Source of the DNA: Tillus elongatus
Taxonomy: Eukaryota > Arthropoda > Insecta > Coleoptera > Cleridae
Reading direction: 5' to 3'
NCBI GenBank assembly: GCA_964006375.1
Contig: OZ023265.1
Span: 166,372,118-166,436,117 of the forward strand
DNA: 64,000 nt
The translations under genes and the position numbers were made by a program. Below the pieces are notes generated by a model, which saw only the letters and a list, made by a program, of their open reading frames with translations, was not told where the DNA came from and made no database searches. Position 1 is the first letter of the stretch. Each line of letters starts with the position of its first letter. Below, piece by piece: positions 45,900 to 63,249 of this stretch.

Positions 45900-48800
45900 A
45901 ACGCTTTTATCTCTAACTTCGGACTAAGTGGGTCTTTCCTGGCAAGTCTCCTTCCATCTGTAGACTGGGTCTACATCCATCAGGGTCTACTTTTTGGGCA
46001 TCCATTAGCCTCCGCGGGTCCCATCGGTTAACTGGTTGCACCGTTGTCCTCCTACAACCTTCGAGACTCAACCCTTCTTTGTTTTCGGCAGAGATGCAAT
46101 GCTTGCATTTTGGTGGGAAAGGTCTCCTAGATATGGCATCGGCATTATCGTGCTGTCATCTAGGACTCTGTTCGCTGGTAAAATTGTACTCTTGAAAGTG
46201 TTCAAGCCACCTCGCCATCTGTCCCTCTGGATTTTTAAATTGAAGAAGCCAGCCTAGGGAAGCGTGGTCGGTTTTAGGAGAAATTCTTGACCAAATAGTT
46301 CTTTTCTGCTTTGGACAAGTCTTTGCTGATATACCATACAACCTTCTATTGGCCTTCCTGTTTCTCGGTAAGAACACCTCCAATACCAACGTTGCTCGCG
46401 TCTGTGTCCACCATAAACCTGTGACCAGGCTGTGGGTATGTCATAATCGGTGATGAACAGAGAGCCTATTTTAGTGTCTCGAATGCTCTTTCACAGTCGT
46501 TCGTCCAAATGAGTCTTGGTCTTTTCTTCCGTCAGCTTATGCAAGGGTTTCGCGATGTCAGCAAACCCCTTTAAAAACGGTGATAATATGTGCAGAGGCA
46601 CAGAAAACTTCGCTGCTGATGTACATTGGTTGGAATGTCACAGTTCATAATATAGTCTGTCTTCTCTGTGTCGGTCTTGACTCCACCTGGGGTGATAATG
46701 TGGTCTAACTATTTGACTGCTTTTTGAAAGAGACATAATTTCTTCGCATTTAATTTCTAATTGACTCCCTGTAGTTTCAGAAACACTTGTTCGACATTCT
46801 TCATGTGATCTTCGAACGACTTAATAATAACGTCATCTAGGTACAGGAGTCATGTTTTTCAGTGTACACCTCTTAGAAATGTCTCCATTAAATGCTCAAA
46901 CGTGGCTGGAGCATTACACAACCCAAATGGCATGACGTTGAACTGTCACAGTCCACTAGCAGTGGTAAACGCAGACTTTTCTTTGTCTTTGGGCTGAATC
47001 GCAACTTGCCAGTAGCCACTTTTTAAGTCCAATGTCGAAAACCATCTTGCACTTGTCAGTATATTAAGTGTGTCGTCAATTCTGGAAAGTGGATAGCTGT
47101 ATTTCTTAGTGACATCATTTAACCGGCGGTAATCTAGACAAAACCTCGTGGCGCCATCTTTCTTTTTAACTAACACTACTGGAGAGGCCCAGGGGCTTTG
47201 CGATGGTTCTATAACTCGTGCCTGCTCCATCTCCCTTAGCATGGTGTCAACTTGATGCTGTTTTCCCAATGGTACCCTTTTCGGTGGTTGCTTGATTGGT
47301 ACAGATGTCTTAGTCTCAATGCGATGGCGTACTAGGTCTGTTCTTTCAAAATCGTTCTTGTCGGTTACGAAAACGTTGCGATATTTGGACAGAAATTTAG
47401 CCACTGCTTGCTTCTCTTGTGGAGAAACATTTCCATTAGCTTCTGCTAAGACATCGCGTAGATGTTCTGGAAGTGGTTCATCCGGGATGGACGAGGCTGG
47501 TTCTTCTTGTTCGTGGCAACGCCGTATAATGGTTACTGGAGAGAATGCTCCGATTTCGGAACCTTTGGAAATCTTCTGATCAAAGCCCTTAAGGTTGGAT
47601 ATTCTGACAGCTGTCAGTTATTTTGCTTGAATGAGAGTTTTACCGACTAGTAGAGCTTTCTTAAAAATATCGTTGTCTTCTGGTTATATAATGCCCACCA
47701 CTTGTCCCGAAATATCTCCAACTATCTTCAGTCAATCACTGGGATAATACTCTCACTCTAAGCTCTCACAATGACAACTTATTTGGCCGTGATTTTTTAA
47801 ATTGCAAGGTTATTGACAGTCGACATGACTACTTCCTCATCACCGATATAACATATACATTTTTCTCGAAATCAAACTTGACATGGTGACTTTGTAGAAC
47901 ATCTAGACCAATTATAATAGGGTCTGATATGGCGGCAACAATAACTCGCTGTTTGGTCTTCCAAACTCCAATTTTAGCTTGACGCCAGTCTCACCAAATA
48001 CATGAATCTGTTCGCCACCAGCTGCAGTTACTTTGTAGACTCTTTCTGGCTGTCTTACCCACCATCTTGATACCATACCAGGACGGATAATCGTGATGGA
48101 TCCGCCGGTGACTACAATCATTTGAGCCTTCCTGTCGCTGATGTATCCGTCTACGACGAACGTGTTTCCAGAATCGTTGACCAGTGAAATAGCTGTCGAC
48201 TTGAGGGCATTGTGCTGGGCAGCAAGCTCTCGCCCCATAAGGCCAGTTGCATTTAGTTTTGCTGTACGTTGGTTGCCGATAATCTTGGAGCCCGGCATTC
48301 ACTTCTCATGTATCCCAACTTGCCACAGTTCCAACAGCGTCTGACACTTGCGCGATGATTTTGCGTTGCCTCCATGTGAGGCATCATCTAATCTTCTAGT
48401 TTTTACAATCGCTGCAGAACCTTGGATAAATCTATTTTATTTTTCTCCTCTGGGACTTGGATACTGCGAACCCTCACATTGCCTTTAGAGGCTTGCTTGG
48501 TAGCTTGAATTTTAGTGAATGTGCCAAGGCATCGTTCAGGTTTTTGTGTCTGGCCATCCTCAGCGCCTGTTGGGTGTCAGTATCTCGGATGCCATCAATG
48601 TATGTTTGCAGCAGCAGCTGGTTAAAGAATTCCACGGGAGCTATAGGGTAAGCTTATCATGTTAATCTAGCAACGTCGGCTTCGAACTGCTGGAGAGTTT
48701 TGCCCGATTTCTGAAAGCGAGTTTGTGCTGCGTGTTATACAGCTGTTGTAAATGCTGGTCTCCAAACCTCATTTCTAGCTAATACCTGATGCTGTCGAAA

Positions 48801-49080
48801 CTGTTCCGTTCTTCTCTGGGAATACCTTGGAGTACATATAGGACATCTCCTCTGAGAGCTACAATTAACGAAGTCGTTTTCTCTCTATCGCCCCAATCAT
48901 TTGCTGTAGCAGCGGATTCGAACTGGCGTAGGTAAATACCCTATGGGACTGAGCCATCAAATGTGAGGACCTTAATTCTTACGACCGGGCTATCTTCGAG
49001 TCGGATGTTTCCCTTGGCTAGGTATCACACTTCTTTTCTAGTGATTGCATTTTCTGCTGTACTTCTTTTTGTATACAAAA
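45900..49080 (-). pseudogene. Ty3/gypsy retrotransposon gag-pol, decayed
   Basis: Reading on the minus strand from right to left: a gag region (about 49080-48440, with MARHKNLNDALAHSL); a zinc knuckle CWNCGKLGYMRSEC whose expected His is Tyr (about 48330); a protease region (48298-47912) where the expected Asp-Thr-Gly is Val-Thr-Gly followed by GSITIIRP. Next come RT (47404-46946, with WASPVVLVKKKDG, TRFCLDYRRLND and FSTLDLKSGYWQVAI), RNase H (46389-46156, with KTDHASLGWLL and EGQMARWLEHFQEY) and a terminal NADAISRRPF-type tail near 46120. Integrase and both LTRs are not evident. Many stops and frame changes are present. Confidence 0.88.
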
Positions 49081-49257
49081 GAGAAGCCCCAGTTTACATT
49101 TATACAAGTCAAATGAGGAAAAAGTTGTTGGGTAAACATAGCTAGAGGCACAAGTAAGGTAATTTGGGTGCAAATGAGGTCTAAAAGTACTTTAAAGTTA
49201 AATAATTCAAAGTTTTAGTAAATATTACTATACAAAAATCAAACCCTCGCTACAAAC
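49081..49257. other. AT-rich gap between gypsy and LINE d
   Basis: Possibly the remains of the gypsy leader. No further signal. Confidence 0.4.

Positions 49258-52170
<2,913 letters not shown>

Positions 52171-52233
<63 letters not shown>
52171..52233. repeat. (TA)n microsatellite
   Basis: About 31 TA units at the 3' side of the reverse LINE fragment that follows. It may have grown from that element's tail. Confidence 0.9.
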
Positions 52234-52235
<2 letters not shown>

Positions 52236-54420
52236 CAAGTTTAAATTATATGAAATATGCTTGCATCTATACATACAACATATAAACACATATAGCTAGT
52301 ACAGGAGAAGAATACAGAAACAATAAGACACAACACAGAAAAATATAGAAGAAAGAACATTAAAATAAATCTCAAAATGTAGTGCAACATAATCTTGTTT
52401 CTATATTTTATCATCTATAACAAGCTTTTCTAGAATCGTTTTGAATTTACGGGCCGGCAGATTCTTAAGCTCATATGGCAACCGGTTGTAAGTTTTCGCA
52501 ATCACATATGTAAACGACGACTGATACAAGGCTTCGAATGCTTTGGTAAATTGATCTTTTCAGCTGACCGGGTATTGAGTCGATGTACATCAGATCTAAA
52601 AGTAATCTTTTTATAGAGATATGTTGGCATTTCCTCTCTTATAATTGCGTGACAGAATATGCTGAAATTCAAATAATATCTTTCCTCCATTATTAGTATT
52701 CAGAGAACAGTGATGGTTGGAGAAGGGCAGTAGAAGAGCATGGAAACATAATTATTAAGATCAGTAAAATAATAAGTGAAATTAGTTTAGTATAATTCTT
52801 TACATTAAGGAATGTAAACATTGCAAATAATTAGAGATCAGAATTGTATCGATTGGCATTGAAAATATCACATTTAGTATGTAAACAGTAAACAAAGTAA
52901 ATTCGCAACGTACAAGATATGCAGGAATGCTGAAGTCTGCAAATTGGAAGATCGCAAACTAATTAAGACACTATAAGTATTATTGTTGGTAAACATGAAA
53001 GAGAATGTCAAGATGAGATCAGTTTAAATAAGTTGTTACAATGTTACACGAGTGAATTATATTCTTACGATGTAGACAGTTAATTTAAGATTGCTCAAGA
53101 TGTAAAGACGCGACACTTGTGATTTAATTATGTAAACATAAAAACACTGTTTAATTAAGATTCACGATGTAAACAGTCCACGCTTAAATTCATTAAGATT
53201 GTTAATAATGTTGTTGTTGAGTTTTTGTGAGTTATTAAATTTATAATTAAAGCGTTACCGATGTCTACATACGCCTAGTTCAACGAGTTTATTCCTTAAA
53301 CTATCCTCCGCTCCCTAAACAATTAGCCATCCTAGTTTATTGAGAGAAGGTGTTACGTGATTTCGTTTTCTCAAATCATATATTAATCGAACACAGCTAT
53401 TCTGATTAAGCTGTAGTCTTGTTAAGTCAGCCCTAGTCAAGGCAGGCGAGGAAGCTGGGCTGGTAAAGTTTAGATGAGACAGTACAAAAGCCTCGCATAT
53501 AATTGCTCTACTTTTCCTATCCAAACATATATAAGCTTTAAGCTGCAAAAAGCTCTATGTATAAGCCGGTTTACGTGCCCCGTATATCTCACGGTGTTGT
53601 CCATAAGAAGTCCCAAGTTGACTGCACTATTCAATATTTTTAACAGAGTATTGTTAACTAGCACATCCACGAGTCTGCTTATGAGTGCTATAGTGATTTT
53701 ACTCCCAAACAGTAATAACTTTGATTTGGTTTCATTTACACTTAAAGAAAATTTATTTATGGTGCCCACTAGCGGGATAAGATCACTGTTGATTTTTGCC
53801 ATCGCAGACACCATGTTCTCCCTCAGTAATGAAAAATATACTTGCGTGTCATCCGCATAGAAGTGACAAGAACCATATTGCAGCGGTTTGTGAAACTTAA
53901 ATGTATATAAGTTAAACAATAAAAGTCCCAGAACGGATCCCTGTGGAACACCATTTCGAAGACCAATAGGACTGGATACAGCACTTCCAACCTCTACTGC
54001 CTGCTTCCTATCTTGGAAATAATTACTAATAAGCTAGATTATAGACGAATCAAAGCCAAGATGGTGCAAGAATCCAAGAAGCAGCCTATGCTTAAGCCTA
54101 TCGAACGCTTTACTTAAGTGTAAAAGTATTAAGGCGGTTACTTTTTTATTGTCTATAGAATTCAGTATATCATCACTTACCTTCAGCAAAGCAGTGGTAC
54201 AACTATGCCTATCTCTGAAGCCTGATTGAGTAGGTGGGTAGTTATGGTACTGCAGATTAGTCTTTATCTGGGAGAGAATGATTTTTTAAAAGACTTTCGC
54301 CAAGACACAAACAATGCCTATAGGCCGCAAGGAGTTATAATCTACAGGCCTATCAACTTTAGGTACAGGTTAGTAGTCACTAAAGCCTGTTTCCATATTT
54401 CTGGAAAAACTTGGTTGGTA
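52234..54420 (-). pseudogene. CR1/Jockey-like LINE, RT to C-terminus, interrupted
   Basis: A second, unrelated LINE in reverse orientation. From right to left: RPIGIVCVLAKVF-like (about 54330), PTQSGFRDRHSCTTALL, HLSKAFDRLKHRLLL, RNGVPQGSVLGLLLFN, then ORF 53919-53470 with HFYADDTQVYF (catalytic YADD). CVRLIYDLRKRNHVTPSLNK follows (53548-53315), then an interruption, then TYLYKKITFRSDVHRLNTRS (52690-52502) and YVIAKTYNRLPYELKNLP (about 52500-52440). The 3' UTR extends to about 52240. Stops and frameshifts separate the pieces. The endonuclease is missing. Confidence 0.85.
52700..53305. other. Insert of about 600 bp within the LINE
   Basis: The LINE protein breaks after LNKLGWLIV and resumes near EERYYLNF, leaving about 600 bp of unrelated AT-rich sequence. 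Direct small repeats (ACGATGTA-ACAGT at about 53067 and 53163) are present. No TIR or TSD is clear. A solo LTR is possible because an AATTAAA-type signal precedes the right edge. Confidence 0.4.
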
Positions 54421-55160
54421 ATGCAACAACTGAATATATGGCAGATATAGTGGGACACGAATATAGAAGCATTACGACACTTATACAATCAACACCAACA
54501 GCCACAGATTTTACAGACACTAACCCGCTATATATTTCTTCTTTATTGGTCGTTTTAATCTACAACGATCCAACATGCGGCAGAGTTCATCCACTGTATT
54601 TGTGAAACGAATTCATCAACTATTTATAATATTATGAAAATGTAAACATAGATAACTCTAGCCAATTAATTATTTCTTACCTTTTTTGTACCATAGTGAA
54701 TTTATATTATTTAGTAAGTATTTTTCTTTGAAAATTCGCTAAGTAATCACATAATCTGATCTGTTATTAGAATTGAATAAGAAACTGGAAAAAAATTAAA
54801 AGATGAATCATGGTATGCGATTATAAATGTAAATATTTCCAAAACATGAGTCTGTAGGTATAGGCAGTGTTATACAAAACTTTAATCAGAGGGCATGCGT
54901 TTCACTTCTAAAAAACAAAATAGAGGCTGCTCCATTTGAAAACATTGAGTTACGGCAGTTTGAATTTTCTCAAGTTCAGTCACTATTTTAGAGCGCCTTA
55001 TATACGGCATCTCAATTTTTTTAACGAATAATATAAACGAAAATCTGCCTGAATGCTTGTTTTTCACGGGACTCTGCTATGTATTGGTAAAGAAAGTGGG
55101 AAGTTAGAAAACGATTGAATACACTAAGTGAAGGTTGGAACCTGTGGTGAGCACTGATAA
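54421..55160. other. Unannotated stretch
   Basis: The short ORFs show no family motif, and no repeat is recognised. Confidence 0.45.
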
Positions 55161-55166
55161 GCACAC

Positions 55167-55354
55167 TTGGGGAACCCAAATCACCACAACACATTTCAAA
55201 AGACTTAAGTATCATTTCACTAACAAAGTTAGCTTCATCAGAGAATGAAAATATTCTATTTCTCTATTTCAATCCTCTGATGAAGCTAACTTTGCTACCG
55301 AAACGATCGTTAGGTCTTTTAAAATGTGTTGTGGTGATTTGGGCTCTCCAAGTT
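55167..55354. repeat. Palindromic pair of Penelope-like terminal sequences
   Basis: The arms 55167-55247 and 55274-55354 are inverted copies (GTGTTGTGGTGATTTG, CTGATGAAGCTAACTTTG) around a 26-bp centre. Each arm carries the hammerhead-like core: CTGATGA at 55277-55283 and GAAA at 55300-55303 on the plus strand, and an equivalent on the minus strand. Inverted terminal copies are a known feature of Penelope-like element insertions. Confidence 0.75.
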
Positions 55355-55429
55355 TGAAATAACTCTAAAACGACGAATGTTATCAATTTTGTTTCTCACA
55401 AACATGGAAATTGCAACAATGCGATAATA

Positions 55430-55915
55430 AAAGGGGCGTTCGATTAAAAAAAGAAAATCTGTATCACCAACGACTTATAGACCAGCCTGTGACTGTCAAA
55501 ATAATTTTAGGAGATGCAGCTCAAGACACCATATAATTAACGTATACAATTTCTTCTCGTATCTTGTATAATAACGGATATGTTAAGCTTTACTGCAGAA
55601 ATCCGCCAACCTGTATAATACATGTAAATAGATAAAAACTGAAACTCACCCCGGCTGTGGGTTCTAGGAGGCCTGGTTCATGCTTATTTAAAAAAATCTT
55701 TTTAATATTCAAAAGTCGCACTTACCTGAGCAGCTAACTTTTTGTACGAAAACTCGCTAAAAGTTAGATAAAATTAAACCATAAGCTCTATAATTGGAGC
55801 TACTGCCAAAACATCAGAGAAAGGGACTATTTTAAATCAGTTTTCTGCAAATATGTTAGTAAAATGAAGGTCAATGACGGTTGAAGCTGCAAATTAAGTG
55901 TTTCTAAGTGTTTGC
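55430..55915 (-). repeat. Family H, long-form fragment
   Basis: Reverse blocks: CACCAACGACTTATAGACCA, TAATAACGGATATGTTAAGC, GGCTGTGGGTTCTAGGAGGC, AAAAGTCGCACTTACCTGAG, GTACGAAAACTCGCTAAAAG and ATCAGAGAAAGGGACTATTT. No (TA)n and no 3' hairpin. Confidence 0.65.
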
Positions 55916-56393
55916 GATATTTTCTCTGGATAACCCGTATTCATTTCAGGTTCTTTGCCTAAAAGTTGTGGTTTCAAATCGCGAATCTGACGTTTTAAAA
56001 AGGGAAACTATACTCTTACTTATATTTTCTTTGCCAACAGTGTTTAGTATGTCAACACATATGACACGGAAGAGGAAAACTTTATTGAAGGTTAAAATGA
56101 CGAGGAAAACTTTAGTAGAGGCGTTGTGTCCATTTTTAATATTAATATATTTTATCGGCGAATTTGCAGATTGGCGCAAGGTTCATTTTTTAGAAGAAAA
56201 TCTAGAAACATGCTTAGAGGTCCCTGTATGAATTAATTATCAGAAAAATACTCTGCTGTAAACTCCACAATATATTTTAGAGATCTAAAGCAAATTTAAG
56301 GTGCCCGGTGGAGTAAACAAACTGCAAAGGAGCTGGAAATGGCAAGTGTAAACGGAGAAACCCCCTACCAACTGTTCCTTACCACCAACCCAC

Positions 56394-56610
56394 CAAACAT
56401 TGTGTTTGAGCAAGTTGAATGTCTGCAGGTTTCGCACTTTAGAGGGGGCGTCAAGCCGCGTATATGTGATCATGGGCACGTTACGGATCCTCACCATCCT
56501 TACAGAAAGGAAGGGATTCCGGAAAATTTCAAAAAGAGACACGTGAAATTGCTCCGTGGCGTCGGTGATTAGCCATAGTCGCAGAAATAGACCGACGTTA
56601 AAGTAGAAAA
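56394..56610 (+). repeat. tRNA-derived SINE, copy S4, body only
   Basis: TTGAGCAAGTTGAATGTCTG, GGGGGCGTCAAGCCG, CATCCTTACAGAAAGG, TCGGTGATTAGCCATAGTCG and ATAGACCGACGTTAAA match S2 from mid-body to tail. The tRNA-like head is missing. Sequence is more diverged than S1 and S2. Confidence 0.75.
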
Positions 56611-56789
56611 TTACAAATACAATAACATGTAGCAGTCTTGATAACGCAGAGTTTTAGCTTACACAGCCGTAAACTGTCGTTCTTAACCCTATAAGGACGC
56701 ATTTATTTGTAACAATATAAATTGTAATCTACCCACTGTTAAAAGCTCTTTATCGTATTTGGGCTGTATGTCTATCTGCACTATTCGCC

Positions 56790-58294
<1,505 letters not shown>

Positions 58295-58911
58295 TTTTTT
58301 ATTTTTATTATTGCTTTTCAAATATTAGTTGCTAAAAACCAATTAATTTGATTCCTTTGATTCAAGATATAAATACAAATGTTTTGTAGTGTATTCATAC
58401 CTTTATAAATGATTCAGAATTCTTATCTTAGTTGTGTAACTAAACAAAAAATTATCCACAGCACCTTTATCTCGATTTCCTTTAAAACCGTTCACTTTCT
58501 GTCCTGCGAACATGTTTTATTATTAATTTCTCATTTTTAATTCAATTCGGTCGGTACAAGTTTAGGTTCCAAGGGCTTCTCGTGGCTGAGGGCTTTTCAA
58601 AAAGTTTGGGAATCATGGCTTAATGTCCTTTCCTTTAGCCACAGATGCTTGAAATTTTAAAAGTCCTCAGCAAGTCCGGTTTTTCTTTTTATTTATTTAA
58701 ATCAAATGAAGTGTATTTTAAAATAGTATATAATTTATAATTCGTTAAAAGAAAGTGAATGTTCATGTGTTTCGTGTCCTGTTATGGGTTATGGTTCTGG
58801 TTCTGGTTTCAGGAGCTGCGCGGAAAGCATAGGAATTCAAGGATAAGTGTGAGTTTTGTCTTGATTCATCCTATATTATTAAACTTTTATTAATGTTGTA
58901 TGTCTTATTAG
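58295..58911. other. Unannotated AT-rich stretch
   Basis: No repeat or ORF signal. Confidence 0.5.
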
Positions 58912-59928
<1,017 letters not shown>

Positions 59929-59968
59929 GTAAATTTTCTTTAAAAAATTCACTAATGGGGAGATCCGT

Positions 59969-60060
<92 letters not shown>

Positions 60061-61085
60061 CGTACCGATAACTTAAAAATAATAGACCAGGTTTTCCCGG
60101 AAAATTTTGTGTGTTTTCTAAAAAAATTCATATTTCCGGAAATAACAAATTGAGGGTAACCAAATTTGGTGCGCCTATTTGTATGATAAAGAGTGAACCA
60201 TGTACCAAAATTTAGGTCTCTAAGTTTAAGGACAAAAAAGTTACGGGCAGCTAAAGCAACAAATTTTGGAGTTATCCTCAAAACGTCAAACTCGCAATTT
60301 AAAATGTCAAAATTGGTAATGTTTAAGCAAAGACGGTGAAATAAATACGGATTGTGAAAAGAAAATGTTGCAAGAAGAGTGTTCTGCTAACCCTTAAGTT
60401 TCAGATTCAACTGCCATTGCCCTTCATTTTACTAAAATATTTACAGAAAATTCATTTCAAATAGACCCTTTCTCTGATGCTTTGGCTGTCGGTTTAGTTA
60501 AGTTGATGCTTTCGCTGTAGGTTTAGTGAAGTTTATGGTTTAACGGTCTATAATTTGTAGCTAATTTTCGTTAAACAAATTCGTTACTGCATTTTAGCAT
60601 TTTTTATCAAAATGTGATGCATGTTTGTAAGAAATAATCTGGACGCAGTAAGTGCGTTTTGATAGCTAATTTTCATTAAATCCTCCAAATTTCAATAACT
60701 CAATTTGATACTAACGTAAGTTTTGCTGGTTAGGAAACCAACATTAAACTTTATTTTCGAAAAATTTTTGTATGAACGCAGCAAGGGCGTTTTGGTTGCG
60801 AATTTTCATTAAATGTTTCAAATTTCAATAACTCAATTTGCTATTAACCTAAGGTTCATTGGCTAGGAGACCAGTTTTCTCAGAAACATTTAAAGTTTAT
60901 TTTCGGAAAATTTTTGTACATTTCCAAATAATAATTTTGATAAAATATAGTACATTGTTCCTACTATATAGGTTATACCGGTAACCAAATTGATGCCTGC
61001 TCGCATTAGAGCAATATATTTGTAATTAAAAACATTTTTATGAAAATTTGAAAATTCACTTCCATAGCGCACTTGCTGCGCCCAG
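59929..61085 (+). repeat. Family H copy, unit 1 of a tandem duplication
   Basis: 5' end, (TA)n (59973-60054), TACCGATAACTTAAAAATAA, GGGTAACCAAATTTGG, CTTTCTCTGATGCTTTGGCT, an inverted-ended 3' unit, and the end CGCACTTGCTGCGCCCAG. From 60055 onward it is nearly identical to the copy that starts at 61649. Confidence 0.8.
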
Positions 61086-61540
61086 AGTTTTTAGTGTTTT
61101 TTTTTAAATAGGACCAAATTAAAACAAAAGTCCATATAATTTTGTACTCTTTAAATCCACATATAAATTTTTATTAAGTTACTTGAAGATGTTAGAAGTA
61201 AAATTTGCTATACAAATTATATAATAAAGCTTGGAATGGCATAAAGATAATACAGTTGTGTTTGCCTAATAAAGTAAGATGTGGTCTCTTTTTCTGAATT
61301 TTGTTTCTAAGTTTTTGTATTTTTTTTAGGTGTCTTGTGTAGCAAAGTTTTAAAATATAGTTTTGTTTTGTTTAAACTTATGCCACATACCTGCTATTAT
61401 CACTTTTTTACAATTATGCAATATTATTTTTTGTGCTTCTAAGTCCTTAATAGTTTTCACAAAGCTAACTAACATATACTTACGTGTGTAAGAAGTGACG
61501 GTATTGATGTTTTCTGGTAGCTTTTTGAGCGAATATTTAA
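61086..61540 (-). other. Unit-specific segment with a possible coding trace
   Basis: On the minus strand an open frame reads KKLPENINTVTSYTRKY and DLEAQKIILHNCKKV before a stop at 61379-61381; the duplicate at 62937-63130 has the same frame. Its composition is protein-like, and the style recalls N-terminal parts of Penelope-like or other retroelement proteins, but I cannot assign it. The flanks are family H. Confidence 0.3.
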
Positions 61541-61569
61541 AAAAAAAATCACTAATGAGGAGATCTGTG

Positions 61570-61654
<85 letters not shown>

Positions 61655-62672
61655 CGTACCGATAACTTAAAAATAATAGACCAGGTTTTCCCGGAAAATT
61701 TTGTGTGTTTTCTAAAAAAATTCATATTTCCGGAAATAACAAATTGAGGGTAACCAAATTTGGTGCGCCTATTTGTATGATAAAGAGTGAACCATGTACC
61801 AAAATTTAGGTCTCTAAGTTTAAGGAGAAAAAAGTTACGGGCAGCTAAAGCAACAAATTTTGGAGTTATCCTCAAAACGTCAAACTCGCAATTTAAAATG
61901 TCAAAATTGGTAATGTTTAAGCAAAGACGGTGAAATAAATACGGATTGTGAAAAGAAAATGTTGCAAGAAGAGTGTTCTGCTAACCCTTAAGTTTCAGAT
62001 TCAACTGCCATTGCCCTTCATTTTACTAAAATATTTACAGAAAATTCATTTCAAATAGACCCTTTCTCTGATGCTTTGGCTGTCGGTTTAGTTAAGTTGA
62101 TGCTTTCGCTGTAGGTTTAGTGAAGTTTATGGTTTAACGGTCTATAATTTGTAGCTAATTTTCGTTAAACAAATTCGTTACTGCATTTTAGCATTTTTTA
62201 TCAAAATGTGATGCATGTTTGTAAGAAATAATCTGGACGCAGTAAGTGCGTTTTGATAGCTAATTTTCATTAAATCCTCCAAATTTCAATAACTCAATTT
62301 GATACTAACGTAAGTTTTGCTGGTTAGGAAACCAACATTAAACTTTATTTTCGAAAAATTTTTGTATGAACGCAGCAAGGGCGTTTTGGTTGCGAATTTT
62401 CATTAAATGTTTCAAATTTCAATAACTCAATTTGCTATTAACCTAAGGTTCATTGGCTAGGAGACCAGTTTTCTCAGAAACATTTAAAGTTTATTTTCGG
62501 AAAATTTTTGTACATTTCCAAATAATAATTTTGATAAAATATAGTACATTGTTCCTACTATATAGGTTATACCGGTAACCAAATTGATGCCTGCTCGCAT
62601 TAGAGCAATATATTTGTAATTAAAAACATTTTTATGAAAATTCACTTCCATAGCGCACTTGCTGCGCCCAGA
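61541..62672 (+). repeat. Family H copy, unit 2 of the tandem duplication
   Basis: Starts AAAAATCACTAATGAGGAG, then (TA)n (61575-61648), then the same content as unit 1 to CGCACTTGCTGCGCCCAG. The 5' motif TTAGTGAATTTTC is degraded to GAGCGAATATTTAAAAA. Confidence 0.8.
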
Positions 62673-62689
62673 GTTTTTAGTGTTTTTTT

Positions 62690-63130
62690 TTTAAATAGGA
62701 CCAAATTAAAACAAAAGTCCATATAATTTTGTACTCTTTAAATCCACATATAAATTTTTATTAAGTTACTTGAAGATGTTAGAAGTAAAATTTGCTATAC
62801 AAATTATATAATAAAGCTTGGAATGGCATAAAGATAATACAGTTGTGTTTGCCTAATAAAGTAAGATGTGGTCTCTTTTTCTGAATTTTGTTTCTAAGTT
62901 TTTGTATTTTTTTTAGGTGTCTTGTGTAGCAAAGTTTTAAAATATAGTTTTGTTTTGTTTAAACTTATGCCACATACCTGCTATTATCACTTTTTTACAA
63001 TTATGCAATATTATTTTTTGTGCTTCTAAGTCCTTAATAGTTTTCACAAAGCTAACTAACATATACTTACGTGTGTAAGAAGTGACGGTATTGATGTTTT
63101 CTGGTAGCTTTTTGAGCGAATATTTAAAAA
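62690..63130 (-). other. Duplicate of the 61086-61540 segment
   Basis: Same sequence as 61086-61540 including the possible minus-strand frame. The open frame extends here through (TA)n to 63314, which is an accident of the microsatellite. Confidence 0.35.
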
Positions 63131-63156
63131 AAAAATCACTAATGAGGAGATCTGTG

Positions 63157-63249
<93 letters not shown>

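Larger units (their letters stand above)
60055..63150 (+). repeat. Near-identical tandem duplication, about 1.59 kb x 2
   Basis: Bases 60055-61574 recur at 61649-63161. I see one substitution (C/G near 60233 and 61827), an 8-bp duplication present only in unit 1 (ATTTGAAA, about 61045), and a one-base poly-T difference. Both junctions lie in (TA)n tracts. Confidence 0.9.

Noticed and set aside
55908..56231. 107-codon ORF as a host gene
   Set aside because: It starts in family H sequence, has no recognisable domain, and its hydrophobic stretch is typical of AT-rich noise.
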